Shown here piece by piece: positions 1-9,333 of a stretch of 64,000 nucleotides of DNA. Within the stretch, counting starts at the first letter, position 1; every line of letters starts with the position of its first letter. Below the pieces are notes generated by a model. The model searched no databases and was not told the origin of the DNA. It saw only the letters and a program-made list of their open reading frames with translations. The DNA is taken from NCBI GenBank assembly GCA_023400235.1, contig JAEXFI010000055.1, positions 21,207 through 85,206 on the forward strand. The letters run 5' to 3'. The DNA comes from Bacillota bacterium (lineage in GTDB: Bacteria; Bacillota; Clostridia; Acetivibrionales; DSM-1351). The translations under genes and the position numbers were made by a program.

Positions 1-1838
1 TCCTTATAATAGTATTCCTTTCCCTGTTTGAGCTGACTTTCAGAAGCCCTTCCGTGGAAGTGAAAAACGGCAGTCTGGAACTTTCGGATTGGAATTTTGA
101 AAGGGATGGGCTGCTTGCTCTGAACGGGAACTGGGAATTTCACTGGAACCGTCTTCTCTCGCCTGTGGATTTTAAAAATGGGACTGAGCCTTCCGGGCTC
201 TTTATCCCAGTTCCCGGCTATTGGACTTCGGGCTACCGGACTTCGGCCTCAAAAAGCGGCAAAATAGGCGGCATCAGCGGTAATGGCTATTCCACCTACC
301 GATTGCTTGTTCATTCACAGGAGAAAATGCCTGACCTGGCCATTAAAGTTGACGCGATTTTTTCTGCCTACAAGCTATGGATTGGAGATAAGCCGGTACT
401 ATCCTGTGGTTTGGTGGGAGACTCAAAAGCTGGTACAAAGGCGGGTATGGAGTCACTGATAGGGTTTTATCAGTTTCCTGAGGGCGGCGGCAATGACATC
501 TCTATTACCATACAGGCAGCTAACTTCATAGGTGGAAACGGTGGAATCATAAGGAGCATATATATAGGAACTCCAAAGCAGATTCAAAATTTCCGGGAAA
601 GAAAACTCATGAAGGAAAACTTTCAGACTGCCATAACTCTATATATGGGTCTGTTCTTCATCCTGCTTTTTGTCATTGGAAGAAAAGAGGCCTACAGCCT
701 TTATCTGGGCATTCTTTGCATCCTCATAGCCTTAAGAGGACTGTTTCTTGGAGAGCTGGCCATTTACACAGTCTTCTCCGGACATGACCCACAGATATTC
801 TATAAAATATCCTTCGTTATCCTTTGTCTTTCTCTCCTGGCATTTGTAATGTATTTTTACAGGGTGTTTCCCTACGAGCTTAATCCTTTCCTAATCAGAG
901 CGGTATTGATTTGCGGCATGGCCTTCAATATTCCTGCCCTTATATTTCCCTACGGCGTTCTGTACAAGCTGGTCTTTGCCTTTGAAATATTTGCACTGCT
1001 CACCTTCATAATGCTTGCAGCCGCTACTGTCAGGGTTGTAAAAAAGAGGCTTACGGGCTATGCAGTGATGGTGGCAGGCTCCCTCATAGTGTTCCTTTCC
1101 TCGGTCAATGATGTACTGAGTGATTTTCATATATTCAATGGCTGGCTGACCATAACCAACGGTATTTTCATATTCCTTATATTACTCACTGTGTTGCTGG
1201 CAAAGAGGTTTGCAGCTACCCTGCAAATACAGGAGCTGTTTTACCGGGCAGAAATCGCCTCACTGCAGGCACAGATTAAGCCTCATTTCATTTTTAATGT
1301 GATAAATACAATTTCCTACTACACAGGAAAAGACGATACCAGAGCCCATTCTCTGCTTCAGGATCTGGCAAATTATCTTCGCAGCAGCTTCAGCTTTAAG
1401 AACAGCGAGGAACTTGTAGACTTAAGTGAAGAAATATCCAATCTCACCTCCTATCTGCATCTTGAAGAGGCACGGTTCGGCGGGAGATTGAAGATTATAT
1501 TTGACATTCCCCCCGGCCTTACTGCAAGAATCCCGCCCTTCCTGCTGCAGCCAATAGTTGAAAATGCCTTGAAGCATGGAATACTGCCCAAGGAGGAGGG
1601 CGGCAGTGTAAAGATTTCAGCCTCAATAGAGAAAATGTGCCTGATAATAAAAGTTGAGGATGACGGAGTGGGCATGAGCGGTGAAAGGCTGGACGGCCTC
1701 TTTGATGAAGCCCTGTCCGGCTACGGGGTGGGCGTTAGAAATGTTAACAAGCGACTTAAGCATCAGTTTGGAAAAACTCTCAGGGCGGAGAGCCTAGAAG
1801 GCAAAGGTACTGTTTTTACGCTGGAAATCCCTCAGTAA
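1..1838 (+). CDS. Sensor histidine kinase, 7TMR-DISM / LytS type (5' end cut by window)
   Basis: The reading frame is open back to the first bases, where it encodes a hydrophobic stretch (LIIVFLSLFEL) that looks like a signal or anchor segment, so the gene begins outside the window. An extracellular sensor region of about 190 residues (7TMR-DISM extracellular type, with a WNFERDGLLALNGNWEF start) is followed by about seven membrane helices and a LytS-type kinase core. The H-box is QIKPHFIFN (His near residue 410 counted from position 54), the N-box is QPIVENALKHG and the G-box is VEDDGVGMSG. It should autophosphorylate on His and signal to a LytTR or AraC-type regulator, which is not in the window. 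A radical SAM gene follows 31 bases later on the same strand. The ligand is unknown; carbohydrate sensing is plausible for the family. Confidence 0.88.
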   Translation, partial: LIIVFLSLFELTFRSPSVEVKNGSLELSDWNFERDGLLALNGNWEFHWNRLLSPVDFKNGTEPSGLFIPVPGYWTSGYRTSASKSGKIGGISGNGYSTYRLLVHSQEKMPDLAIKVDAIFSAYKLWIGDKPVLSCGLVGDSKAGTKAGMESLIGFYQFPEGGGNDISITIQAANFIGGNGGIIRSIYIGTPKQIQNFRERKLMKENFQTAITLYMGLFFILLFVIGRKEAYSLYLGILCILIALRGLFLGELAIYTVFSGHDPQIFYKISFVILCLSLLAFVMYFYRVFPYELNPFLIRAVLICGMAFNIPALIFPYGVLYKLVFAFEIFALLTFIMLAAATVRVVKKRLTGYAVMVAGSLIVFLSSVNDVLSDFHIFNGWLTITNGIFIFLILLTVLLAKRFAATLQIQELFYRAEIASLQAQIKPHFIFNVINTISYYTGKDDTRAHSLLQDLANYLRSSFSFKNSEELVDLSEEISNLTSYLHLEEARFGGRLKIIFDIPPGLTARIPPFLLQPIVENALKHGILPKEEGGSVKISASIEKMCLIIKVEDDGVGMSGERLDGLFDEALSGYGVGVRNVNKRLKHQFGKTLRAESLEGKGTVFTLEIPQ

Positions 1839-1869
1839 ATTCCGCTTCAGCGGATGAAAAGGAGTCGGT

Positions 1870-2868
1870 ATGCACATATCATTTATGCTAAGCAACAAAT
1901 GCAACTATCTCTGCAGCCATTGTATCGAAAGCTCGGACAGACATCAGTCAGAACGGCTGACACCTGAAAAAATAACGGAACTTATTACTGCCGCCGCGAG
2001 GCTGTCAGAGGCAGGAGACAAAGAATTGCGAGTGAGCTTTACCGGCGGTGAGCCCTTCCTGCACTTTGAGGACCTGCTGCAGTGCGCTCAGGCCGCCAAA
2101 GAAAACAACGTCCGAAGAATTGATTGCGTCACAAACTGCTTTTGGGCAGTTGATGTACCAGAGGCATTGAGGCTTATGAAGCATGTGAGCAACGCCGGCA
2201 TTGACCACCTCTCCTTCAGCTATGACCCCTATCACGGCAAATTTGTAGACCTGTTACATATAAAAAATGCATTTATCGCAGCTGTGGAGAACGGCATCCG
2301 TGTCAAATTCAAAATAGTTCTGTTTAAGGACTCGGAAAGGGCTTATGACTTCTTGAGGAATATCTCGGACATTACACCGGGAAAAAGCTTTTCTATTGAC
2401 GAGATTCCGGGATTGCCTCTGGGAAGAGCGGAAAACCTGGATAAAGCCGTATTTCTATATGGTGAGGGAATACCTTCTGGCAAGTGCCAGGGCATTGGAA
2501 ATATCCTGATTACAAATACAGGAGATGCTTATCCCTGCTGCTGTCCGGTATTTTCAGCCGCCCTTAGGCTGGGCAACGTCCATTCAGCTTCACTGGAGAA
2601 CATTTATACAAGCCTTAGGGAGGCCTTTCCCCTCAAAATACTAAAAGCCCATGGGCCCCAATATTTTATACCCTTTCTTAAGGAGCAGGGTGTGGACTTG
2701 TCAGATGAGCCCTATGTGGATACCTGCCACTTGTGCAGTGCAGTCTTTAAAAGCCTTGAAGCCTGCAGCAGCAGTTTCAATGCTGCAATTGCCAGTGCAA
2801 TAGCCCAATGGAGAATAGAGCTTGAAAAGGCCAGAAAAATCGCGGACATTTTTTCCGGGTTTTTGTAG
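1870..2868 (+). CDS. Radical SAM protein with SPASM-like C-terminal cysteines
   Basis: A 332-residue radical SAM protein starting at ATG behind AAGGAG. The 4Fe-4S/SAM motif is CNYLCSHC near residue 12, followed by the SAM-binding FTGGEP motif. The C-terminal third carries further cysteines (GKCQGIG, YPCCCP, DTCHLC) that could bind an auxiliary cluster as in SPASM/Twitch enzymes. Such enzymes modify peptides or act in cofactor assembly. No clear precursor peptide lies beside it. It is probably cotranscribed with the histidine kinase upstream and converges with a minus-strand PqqD/ABC relic 40 bases downstream, which hints at a decayed peptide-modification locus (inference). The substrate is unknown. 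Confidence 0.8.
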   Translation: MHISFMLSNKCNYLCSHCIESSDRHQSERLTPEKITELITAAARLSEAGDKELRVSFTGGEPFLHFEDLLQCAQAAKENNVRRIDCVTNCFWAVDVPEALRLMKHVSNAGIDHLSFSYDPYHGKFVDLLHIKNAFIAAVENGIRVKFKIVLFKDSERAYDFLRNISDITPGKSFSIDEIPGLPLGRAENLDKAVFLYGEGIPSGKCQGIGNILITNTGDAYPCCCPVFSAALRLGNVHSASLENIYTSLREAFPLKILKAHGPQYFIPFLKEQGVDLSDEPYVDTCHLCSAVFKSLEACSSSFNAAIASAIAQWRIELEKARKIADIFSGFL

Positions 2869-2908
2869 CTCAGGAACACCTCCGCAACCTCCACATGAGC
2901 AGCCCGGC

Positions 2909-3487
2909 TCAGCCAGCATATTCATAGGAGGGTTCAGTCTCCCCGGTGGAATAGATATCCTGATCCACATATTTGCTGGCCTGCAGGTTGAACATCTGCG
3001 CATACTTGCCTCCGGTTTGCATCAGTTCGTCATGTGTGCCTTCCTCGGTTATTCTGCCATTCTCGAAAAAGAATATTCTATGTGCTGATTTTGTAGTGGA
3101 AAGTCTGTGGGAAATAAATATGACTGTTTTGTTGTCAGCCAGCTCCATAACATTTTTAGCCTTGATCAGATTAAAGTTGCTTTTGGGAATCCCGCCGTTC
3201 AGGGGAGTAAGCAATGAACTGAACAGCTCAAGGGTTTTCAAAATGGTATATTCACCCTTTTCCAGGTCGGTATTGAAAAGACGGGCCACTTTTTCACATA
3301 TCCCGCCCACGCTGGCGGTGCCGTCAAAAAGCAATAGAATTACCGCCTGGGACTTTGATATAAAGACCAGCGTATCCTCATTGCCATAAACCGGAGTTGC
3401 TTTGATTTTAATCAAATTATCTTCAACCCCGATTTTTATGTCCTCTCGCAAAATCAGATAATCATTCATACATATGCCGGCAACCAT
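2909..3487 (-). CDS. PqqD-like domain fused to the C-terminal stub of an ABC exporter ATPase (deletion relic)
   Basis: I chose the ATG at 3487 because AGAGGAGG sits 8 bases upstream; an upstream start at 3556 has no good site. Residues ~8-110 resemble a PqqD/peptide-recognition (RRE-type) domain (LREDIKIG, AVILLLFDGTASV). From about residue 120 the sequence becomes the last ~60 residues of an exporter nucleotide-binding domain: the H-loop FISHRLSTTKSAH and GRITEEGTHDEL. Walker A, Q-loop, signature and Walker B are all missing, so it cannot be an ATPase. The simplest reading is an internal deletion that joined a PqqD-domain gene to the end of a neighbouring ABC exporter gene, leaving an open but probably functionless frame. 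A retained peptide-binding role cannot be excluded. Confidence 0.7.
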   Translation of the reverse strand: MVAGICMNDYLILREDIKIGVEDNLIKIKATPVYGNEDTLVFISKSQAVILLLFDGTASVGGICEKVARLFNTDLEKGEYTILKTLELFSSLLTPLNGGIPKSNFNLIKAKNVMELADNKTVIFISHRLSTTKSAHRIFFFENGRITEEGTHDELMQTGGKYAQMFNLQASKYVDQDIYSTGETEPSYEYAG

Positions 3488-3611
3488 GTTGTCATCCTCC
3501 TCTTGCTTTAATGGGTGCGTAGGAGTATTTTCTGCCTGTATATGAACATCTGACAATTTAATAATTTTGGTAAATATGTAATTTTATGAAATTGATGTTA
3601 TATATAATAAT

Positions 3612-3639
3612 AGCACTTATATATTTATTTTCAAGTGCT
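3612..3639 (-). terminator. Hairpin downstream of the permease operon
   Basis: AGCACTT and AAGTGCT form a perfect 7-bp stem with a 14-base AT-rich loop, just after the MacB-like gene on the minus strand. The following run (attattatata) is only partly U-rich, so terminator strength is uncertain. Confidence 0.4.
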
Positions 3640-3662
3640 TTAATGGAAAATATCTGTTAATT

Positions 3663-5066
3663 TTATGTTGTCTGGACAAGGGTTGTTTCGGTATTATAGA
3701 TACCTTTATTAATTGCATTCTTGAATAAATCTTTAATATTCTCCAGTGTGATGCTGTCAAGGCAGAAATACACTGCAAGAAGTATTGTTTCCCTGATGGG
3801 AATAGCCGGCCGTATACCCGTTGCAAGACATATTGCGGCAGCCGCTGTCCACCCCATGACAATTGCGGCAGTCAAGGCTGTAAGCTGCTTTTTCAGGCTT
3901 TGACCTTGAGAAATAAGTCTTTCCAGCTTGATTCCTGAGCGGATTGCCATAAAATTTATAATCACTGAAATTAAAAGCATATAAATAATTTTCAGGTTAT
4001 TGCTGTATAACAACTCCAATGGAGCAGGAGGGCAGCCTCTGCTGCTGTTTGCCTCTTTAACTGCAGCCGCTGCCTTACTTGCATAGAAGCTCACATCAAA
4101 TATGTTTTCAGCCGGAACCAATTCCCGGGGTATATAGCCTTTAAATTTTATAGAGTGGATGATTACACCCATAGAGCCTAGTATTGCAGCACCCCCTATC
4201 AGAAAAACAAGTATTCTGATTTTCCACTTTTTGAAGATTTCAGAAAGATAATAGTCCTTCATTGCTGATTTTATACAGTTCACTCCATAGCTGATATATT
4301 TTATCAAATGCCTTGCTAAAATAATAAGGCTTAAAATTCCAACACAGAAAACAAAGGCTGATAAGGGCTGCCGGGCGCTAATTCCACTATTAGTGAAATC
4401 AATTAATTTATATTGGTCAATATTGATTTTAAGCCCCTCCTTTAGTATTTTTTCCAGCTTTGTCACCCTGAAGGCATCCTGATCAAGCTTTTCATCCTTT
4501 ATAAAAAGTGTATTCACAATTTTACTCCCGTCACTTTTGAAAGGCACATACACTCTTTCAACCCCATCGGATGCAAGCAGTGAAAGCAGGGATTCGCTAT
4601 TTTTATATACTCCACTTACTCTATATTCAGTACCGGAAATATAAATTGTATTGCCAATAACGTTCTTTACGGTAAAAAGCTTATATGCCATTTCTTCACT
4701 GATAACAGCTACATTTCTTCCATATTTGTACTGTTCCGGGCTGAAAAAAGTCCCCCCGGCCATTTCCAGACCCATAAAATTCTCCAGGCCTTCTCCAGAT
4801 TTAACGCAGCTGACGGGATAGCCTCTGTCCTGAGCTGAAACCACTGCCGGCTGTTCACCCATATAAGAAACAGAAGCCAAGGGAAAATATGACTTTAATC
4901 GTGCAATGTCGCTGTATTTAAGCAACTTGTCCTGCCCTCCCGGGCTGCTCTTCAAATTGAGCTCTATTCTTTGCGTATAACCGCTTTTAATTCCATTTGG
5001 AGTATGTGATGCAATACTGCATACTAAAAATACCAGTATGAAAATAATTGATTTCAATACAAGCAC
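3663..5066 (-). CDS. MacB/FtsX-like ABC transporter permease
   Basis: About 467 residues: an N-terminal membrane helix (SIIFILVFLVCSIAS), a ~200-residue extracytoplasmic region resembling the MacB periplasmic core domain (RNVAVISEEMAYKLF and IGNTIYISGTEYRVSGVY are typical), then several membrane helices. It lies 97 bases after an HlyD-like adaptor gene, the usual partner of such permeases in tripartite-like or YknXYZ-like exporters. The matching ATPase is not adjacent. The listed start is GTG; the frame extends upstream for about 15 codons without an ATG, so the true start is unsure. Role: part of an export or mechanotransmission complex (family inference). Confidence 0.72.
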   Translation of the reverse strand: MLVLKSIIFILVFLVCSIASHTPNGIKSGYTQRIELNLKSSPGGQDKLLKYSDIARLKSYFPLASVSYMGEQPAVVSAQDRGYPVSCVKSGEGLENFMGLEMAGGTFFSPEQYKYGRNVAVISEEMAYKLFTVKNVIGNTIYISGTEYRVSGVYKNSESLLSLLASDGVERVYVPFKSDGSKIVNTLFIKDEKLDQDAFRVTKLEKILKEGLKINIDQYKLIDFTNSGISARQPLSAFVFCVGILSLIILARHLIKYISYGVNCIKSAMKDYYLSEIFKKWKIRILVFLIGGAAILGSMGVIIHSIKFKGYIPRELVPAENIFDVSFYASKAAAAVKEANSSRGCPPAPLELLYSNNLKIIYMLLISVIINFMAIRSGIKLERLISQGQSLKKQLTALTAAIVMGWTAAAAICLATGIRPAIPIRETILLAVYFCLDSITLENIKDLFKNAINKGIYNTETTLVQTT

Positions 5067-5163
5067 TTTTCTAAATGAATATTGCTTTAATTTTAATATC
5101 TCCAGATTAATCCCTCATTTCATTATCCTGCATAAAGCTTCATAGCTGTAAAAGAGCAAACTC

Positions 5164-6468
5164 TTATTGCCTCAGTTTGACCTGAATTCCATTTGACAAC
5201 GCCTTGCTGCTGGCAGCTACTAGCTGATCTTCGGCAGAAATGCCCGCACCCTCTATAGCACTTTCAAAATCATCAGACTGACTGACATTAACTTTGACTC
5301 TTTGAACATAATTTTCTTCTCCCATTACCCCTTCCTTTGTCTTGAGGAGATAAACACATTTCTCCCCGCTCTCCTGAAATATGCAGCTATTAGGTACAAT
5401 CATGGGATACTGCTTGCTTGATTTTTTAACCCTGACTTCAACCTTCTGCCCGGGTTCCGCCTGTCCTTCCTGAATTTTAAGGTCTGCCGAATATTCATAA
5501 GATCCCAGCTCCGCTGAATATTTCTTTTGGGTCACTATAGCCGTAAACTCCATATTTTCCGGTTCCGACAGCATCAATGCAACCGAATCCCCTTTGTCAA
5601 CCTGGCCTGCGGCAGCACTGTTTAAAGTCCACTTGACGCAGTAGCCCCCATTAGCCTTTAAAATCTCAAATAGCACCTGCCCGCTTAATACAGTGCTTCC
5701 ATTTTCAACGCTTAAATCTGACACTGTTCCTTTGACTGGTGATTTAAGAACTCCTTTCAGTGGTAAATTCTCTTTCAGGTTTGACAGTTCAAGTTCCGCC
5801 ACTTCGATTTCCAGCTCTTTTTGCTGAACTGTTGCCAGGCGGTTTTCTACTTCTTTTTTTAAATCCATTTCCTTCTGTCCCAATAGCTTTTGTTTGTTTG
5901 CATAATCTCTCCTGGCTGCTTCCACTGCTTCTTCCGCATCCTTGACACTTTCCAGCGCAACAGCATCCATGGAATACAACGCCTTCTGATCCTCCAGCTT
6001 TTTCTCCGACTTTTCAAGAGACTTTCCTGCCAACTCCATATCTTCCTTGTATGAATCCAGCTCTTCATAATCACTGTTATTTTTATATACTTTCAAGTCG
6101 TTTTTTAATTTCAGTATATTTAGCTCCAACCTTTTAAGCTCCAGTTCCTGGTCATCTGCATCAATAATTGCCAGTATTCCTCCCTTTTCAACCGAATCCC
6201 CCTCTTTTACCCTGAGTTCCCGGATTTTCCACTTTCCATATGAAATTATTGTCTCAGTTGAAAGAGGGAGGAGCTGTCCCTCCGAGACTACCTCCTTTTC
6301 CAGTGTACCGGAATGATAATTAACAGTTTCAACAGCTGGGAGCAAAAAGTTGTTAATGGTTTTAGAAAAAAAGGTTAACAGTATGATAATACATATAAAT
6401 ATCAGTGCCGCCTTTCGTATGAAGCTTTTTCTCCTATCTGGAGGTATTCTGGTTTGCAGGTGGCTCAT
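5164..6468 (-). CDS. HlyD-family efflux adaptor (membrane fusion protein)
   Basis: I chose ATG 6468 (MSHLQTRIPP) because AAGGAGAG lies 9 bases upstream; an in-frame ATG at 6495 is weaker. A single N-terminal membrane helix (AALIFICIIILLTFF) is followed by a lipoyl-like half (GILAIIDADDQELELKRLEL), a long alpha-helical hairpin rich in E/K/L at about residues 95-205, the second lipoyl half (LKGVLKSPVKGTVSDLSVENG) and a beta-barrel region. It is 434 residues, normal for HlyD/MacA-type adaptors. It sits between two sugar-type permease genes and the MacB-like permease, so its probable partner is the latter. Confidence 0.82.
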   Translation of the reverse strand: MSHLQTRIPPDRRKSFIRKAALIFICIIILLTFFSKTINNFLLPAVETVNYHSGTLEKEVVSEGQLLPLSTETIISYGKWKIRELRVKEGDSVEKGGILAIIDADDQELELKRLELNILKLKNDLKVYKNNSDYEELDSYKEDMELAGKSLEKSEKKLEDQKALYSMDAVALESVKDAEEAVEAARRDYANKQKLLGQKEMDLKKEVENRLATVQQKELEIEVAELELSNLKENLPLKGVLKSPVKGTVSDLSVENGSTVLSGQVLFEILKANGGYCVKWTLNSAAAGQVDKGDSVALMLSEPENMEFTAIVTQKKYSAELGSYEYSADLKIQEGQAEPGQKVEVRVKKSSKQYPMIVPNSCIFQESGEKCVYLLKTKEGVMGEENYVQRVKVNVSQSDDFESAIEGAGISAEDQLVAASSKALSNGIQVKLRQ

Positions 6469-6498
6469 TTCCCATCTCTCCTTATCTGATTGCATCTT

Positions 6499-7428
6499 CT
6501 ATTTTATTCCGGACAGTTCTATTCCCTCAACAAGGTAATTTTCACCATATAAGAAAACCAGCAGTGCAGGTATCATATAAAGCATTCCGCATGCAAAGGC
6601 AATTCCCAAATCCATTTCATTTATTCTTGAAAGAAATATGGATAGCGGATGCATGTTTTCATTGTCAAGAAAAATCAGAGGCTGTTCCACCATGTTCCAA
6701 TTGTCTATGAATACCAGTATTGCCAGAGAGGCCACCGCACCCTTGCACTGTGGCAGCATAACACTGAAAAAGCTGCGTGTGTATCCTGCCCCGTCTATCC
6801 TGGCGGCCTGAAAATAGTCGTCAGGTACATATCTCATGAATTGCCTCAATAGGAATACTCCAAAGGTTGAAAAAATTCCGGGCAAAATTATAGACCAGTA
6901 ACTCCCTGTTAAATTCATAGTTTTCAAGATGATGTAATTGGGTACAAGAGTCACCTGGAAGGGCATCATCATTACAATAATATATATAAAGAAAATCAAA
7001 TCGCTAAAGGGAAACTTGAGCTTGCTGAAGGCATATGCTGCCAGCATGGACACTATTACCTGACCGGCAAGAATCGGTACTGTAACAATGAGGGAGTTCC
7101 AGAACATTATCAGAAATTTCGGCTTTCTAAGCAATACATTATAGTATTGCATAAAGCTGACTTCTTCCGGAACAAGCTTAAAGCCCATATAATCCTTAAC
7201 TGCGTCACCAGGAGTGCCGCTGTCCTCACCTCCCTGGTATACATCATCAGCCACTCCGTTCACAGCCTTATAGCTTTGGCGTACCTCCTGGCCTGACATA
7301 AAGGAATTTGTGACCATATAAAGTACCGGAAACAAAAACACACAGGTTATACATATAAGGATTATGTATATTAAAAAGGCTTTTACTTTTTTTATTAATT
7401 TGTTAACACTTCCCATACCGGTATCCAT
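6499..7428 (-). CDS. Carbohydrate ABC transporter permease, MalG type
   Basis: 309 residues with about six membrane helices and the EAA loop QAARIDGAGYTRSFFSVMLPQ, which contacts the ATPase. Such permeases import oligosaccharides or glycosides with a MalF-type partner, a binding protein and an MsmX-like shared ATPase. The partner is the next gene upstream. Start ATG 7428 has GGAG 7 bases before it. The first periplasmic loop is long (about 50 residues, rich in D and G). No solute-binding protein or ATPase lies nearby, so the system must borrow them or is incomplete. Confidence 0.85.
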   Translation of the reverse strand: MDTGMGSVNKLIKKVKAFLIYIILICITCVFLFPVLYMVTNSFMSGQEVRQSYKAVNGVADDVYQGGEDSGTPGDAVKDYMGFKLVPEEVSFMQYYNVLLRKPKFLIMFWNSLIVTVPILAGQVIVSMLAAYAFSKLKFPFSDLIFFIYIIVMMMPFQVTLVPNYIILKTMNLTGSYWSIILPGIFSTFGVFLLRQFMRYVPDDYFQAARIDGAGYTRSFFSVMLPQCKGAVASLAILVFIDNWNMVEQPLIFLDNENMHPLSIFLSRINEMDLGIAFACGMLYMIPALLVFLYGENYLVEGIELSGIK

Positions 7429-7486
7429 ACGTCACTCCAATCCTTTTTGTATAATGCATCTCACCCTGGGAAAGCCCGTGGAGCGC

Positions 7487-8350
7487 TCAGCTTATTCCCC
7501 TGCCAAACCTGCCCTCAATCCTGTACAGGAAAAATACCAGCAGGGCTATTGCTGTGGCCATGAGAAAAGCAGCCGTGGTAAGCCTTTGATACGACAGATT
7601 CAAAAAGTTATTATTCATAAAATGCTGCAGCATGTATATTTTCAAGGCGGGGTAGCTGCCTGCCAGCAAATACGCCTCTCTGAACACCTTGAAGGAATTA
7701 ACTATGGATATTATGAATACAAAAAAAGCCGTGGGAATAAGAAAGGGAACGGTTATTTTTACAAAGCAGTCAAAGGGCCTTGCACCATCTATCCTGGCTG
7801 CTTCGTAATATTCTCCTGGAATATTGTTTAACCCGGCCAGAAGAAGGACAACATTGTAGCCGCAGTTCTTCCAGATGTACAGCAGAATCAGAACCCCCAT
7901 GGCTTGGTCGCTTCTGAGCCAGTCGGTGTCAGGAAACCCAAAAGCAGCCAATATGTTGTTTAGCGCTCCGTATTGATTAAAAACTATGTTCCAGACAAGA
8001 ATCACAGAGGCTACAGGTATTGCCATAGGCAATATAAATGCACTTCTGAATACTGCAGTTCCCCTGAGCCGTCGATTCAGAAGCAGTGCAAACAGAAGTG
8101 CCAGCAGCATTATGAGCGGTACGCTTATTACATTGAACGTCAAGGTGTTTTTGGCAGCAAGTAGAAATGAATTGCTGCGGAGCAGGTCTTTAAAGTTCTT
8201 CAGTCCCACAAATTCCGCTCCCCCAATACCCGCTGTAAAACAATAGTACAGGCTCATAACAAAGGGTATGGCAAAAAAAATTGCAAAGCCTGCCATGCTC
8301 GGTAGTGCAAATGCAAAGCCGGCTATTGATTGTTTTGTTCTAAGTTTCAT
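7487..8350 (-). CDS. Sugar ABC transporter permease, MalF type
   Basis: 287 residues, six predicted membrane helices and the EAA motif EAARIDGARPFDCFVKITVP. It is the first gene of a minus-strand group with the MalG-type permease, the HlyD adaptor and the MacB-like permease. Start ATG 8350 follows GAGG. It imports a sugar or glycoside with an external ATPase; the substrate cannot be read from the permease alone. Confidence 0.86.
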   Translation of the reverse strand: MKLRTKQSIAGFAFALPSMAGFAIFFAIPFVMSLYYCFTAGIGGAEFVGLKNFKDLLRSNSFLLAAKNTLTFNVISVPLIMLLALLFALLLNRRLRGTAVFRSAFILPMAIPVASVILVWNIVFNQYGALNNILAAFGFPDTDWLRSDQAMGVLILLYIWKNCGYNVVLLLAGLNNIPGEYYEAARIDGARPFDCFVKITVPFLIPTAFFVFIISIVNSFKVFREAYLLAGSYPALKIYMLQHFMNNNFLNLSYQRLTTAAFLMATAIALLVFFLYRIEGRFGRGIS

Positions 8351-8619
8351 AACTTACCTCATTTGTACTGGTCCAACAGCCCTGCCAGGTATAAATACTA
8401 TTATGGAAATAACCTTGTAAGCTTCCATTCTGAATTCCCCTGCAAGCATATACGCTATTCGCCTGACGCATTGACACATCCCTGCAAATGCCATTATAAT
8501 TATACAGTACCATAATTGGTATTTCTATACTTTTGCTGGCATATAAGTTTAAACTTTTTATGAACAAAAACAATTCATTTCTTTGATAATTACAATTTAT
8601 GTCCTGCCGGGAGGTTCAT

Positions 8620-9258
8620 ATGAATAAAAAGAAGCTAATTGCTCTGGCCCTTATAATTGTTGTGGCCTGCACTTCCATATTACTGGCAGTTTATAGTTTT
8701 TACAAACATAAAACAGAGCCTCTCGCGCAGGAAGTGGCCATCGGCCAGGTTGACCTGAAGTCTGTTGAAGGCTTGATGATTGGAGCAGAGCCTCCCCAGC
8801 TTCTTTATGCCGACAGGGGAATGACCGTATTTGACTGCCGCGGAATATATGTATATGACAGGAACAGAAAGAAGCTTGCCAAATCTTTTGATACCTCCTC
8901 ACTTGTACAGGGTAAGCAGCAGAAGCTGAGCTCTTTTGTGACAGAGGATGGAAATTACATAGTTCTCGGGGTAAGCGGTGAGGGTTCAAGCTCCTGGTAC
9001 ATTTACTCCTTCAAGGATGATATTGTAAAAACACTAACACAGGAAGAGTATGAATCTTATCATGAGAAAATGTTCATATGTACACGCCTTACGGCTTATG
9101 AGGATGAGCTGTATCAAAAGTCCTCAGGTGTAATAGCCGATATAGGAGAGGATGAATATGTCTATTTGAGTTTTAAAGACTGGAAGGTGAGCACAATAGA
9201 AGCTGTTTACGTAAAAAGAACTGTTGAAACCCGTTACAGCGTATTTGCCACAACTTAA
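8620..9258 (+). CDS. Membrane-anchored protein of unknown function
   Basis: 212 residues. I chose ATG 8620 (MNKKKLIALALIIV) because GGGAGG precedes it by about 8 bases; the ATG at 8599 lies upstream of that site. One N-terminal hydrophobic helix (residues 6-24) is followed by an extracytoplasmic region with beta-rich character. No catalytic motif is recognised. It is divergent from the sugar permease operon across a 269-base gap in which I see no other gene. A solute-sensing or WD-like beta domain (YVYDRNRKKLAKSFD, YIYSFKDDIVKTL) is conceivable, but no family is assigned. Confidence 0.6.
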   Translation: MNKKKLIALALIIVVACTSILLAVYSFYKHKTEPLAQEVAIGQVDLKSVEGLMIGAEPPQLLYADRGMTVFDCRGIYVYDRNRKKLAKSFDTSSLVQGKQQKLSSFVTEDGNYIVLGVSGEGSSSWYIYSFKDDIVKTLTQEEYESYHEKMFICTRLTAYEDELYQKSSGVIADIGEDEYVYLSFKDWKVSTIEAVYVKRTVETRYSVFATT

Positions 9259-9333
9259 GCCAAGGGATAAAGTCTGTTCCAAACGGCACTTTCCAGAATA
9301 CGGTAATAAGCAGTATTGCAATGATTATTCCAC

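Noticed and set aside
2870..2935. Cys/Gly-rich minus-strand stretch (PGCSCGGCGG) as a ribosomal-peptide precursor
   Set aside because: It has no start or binding site of its own, overlaps the end of the PqqD/ABC relic in another frame and runs antisense into the radical SAM gene.
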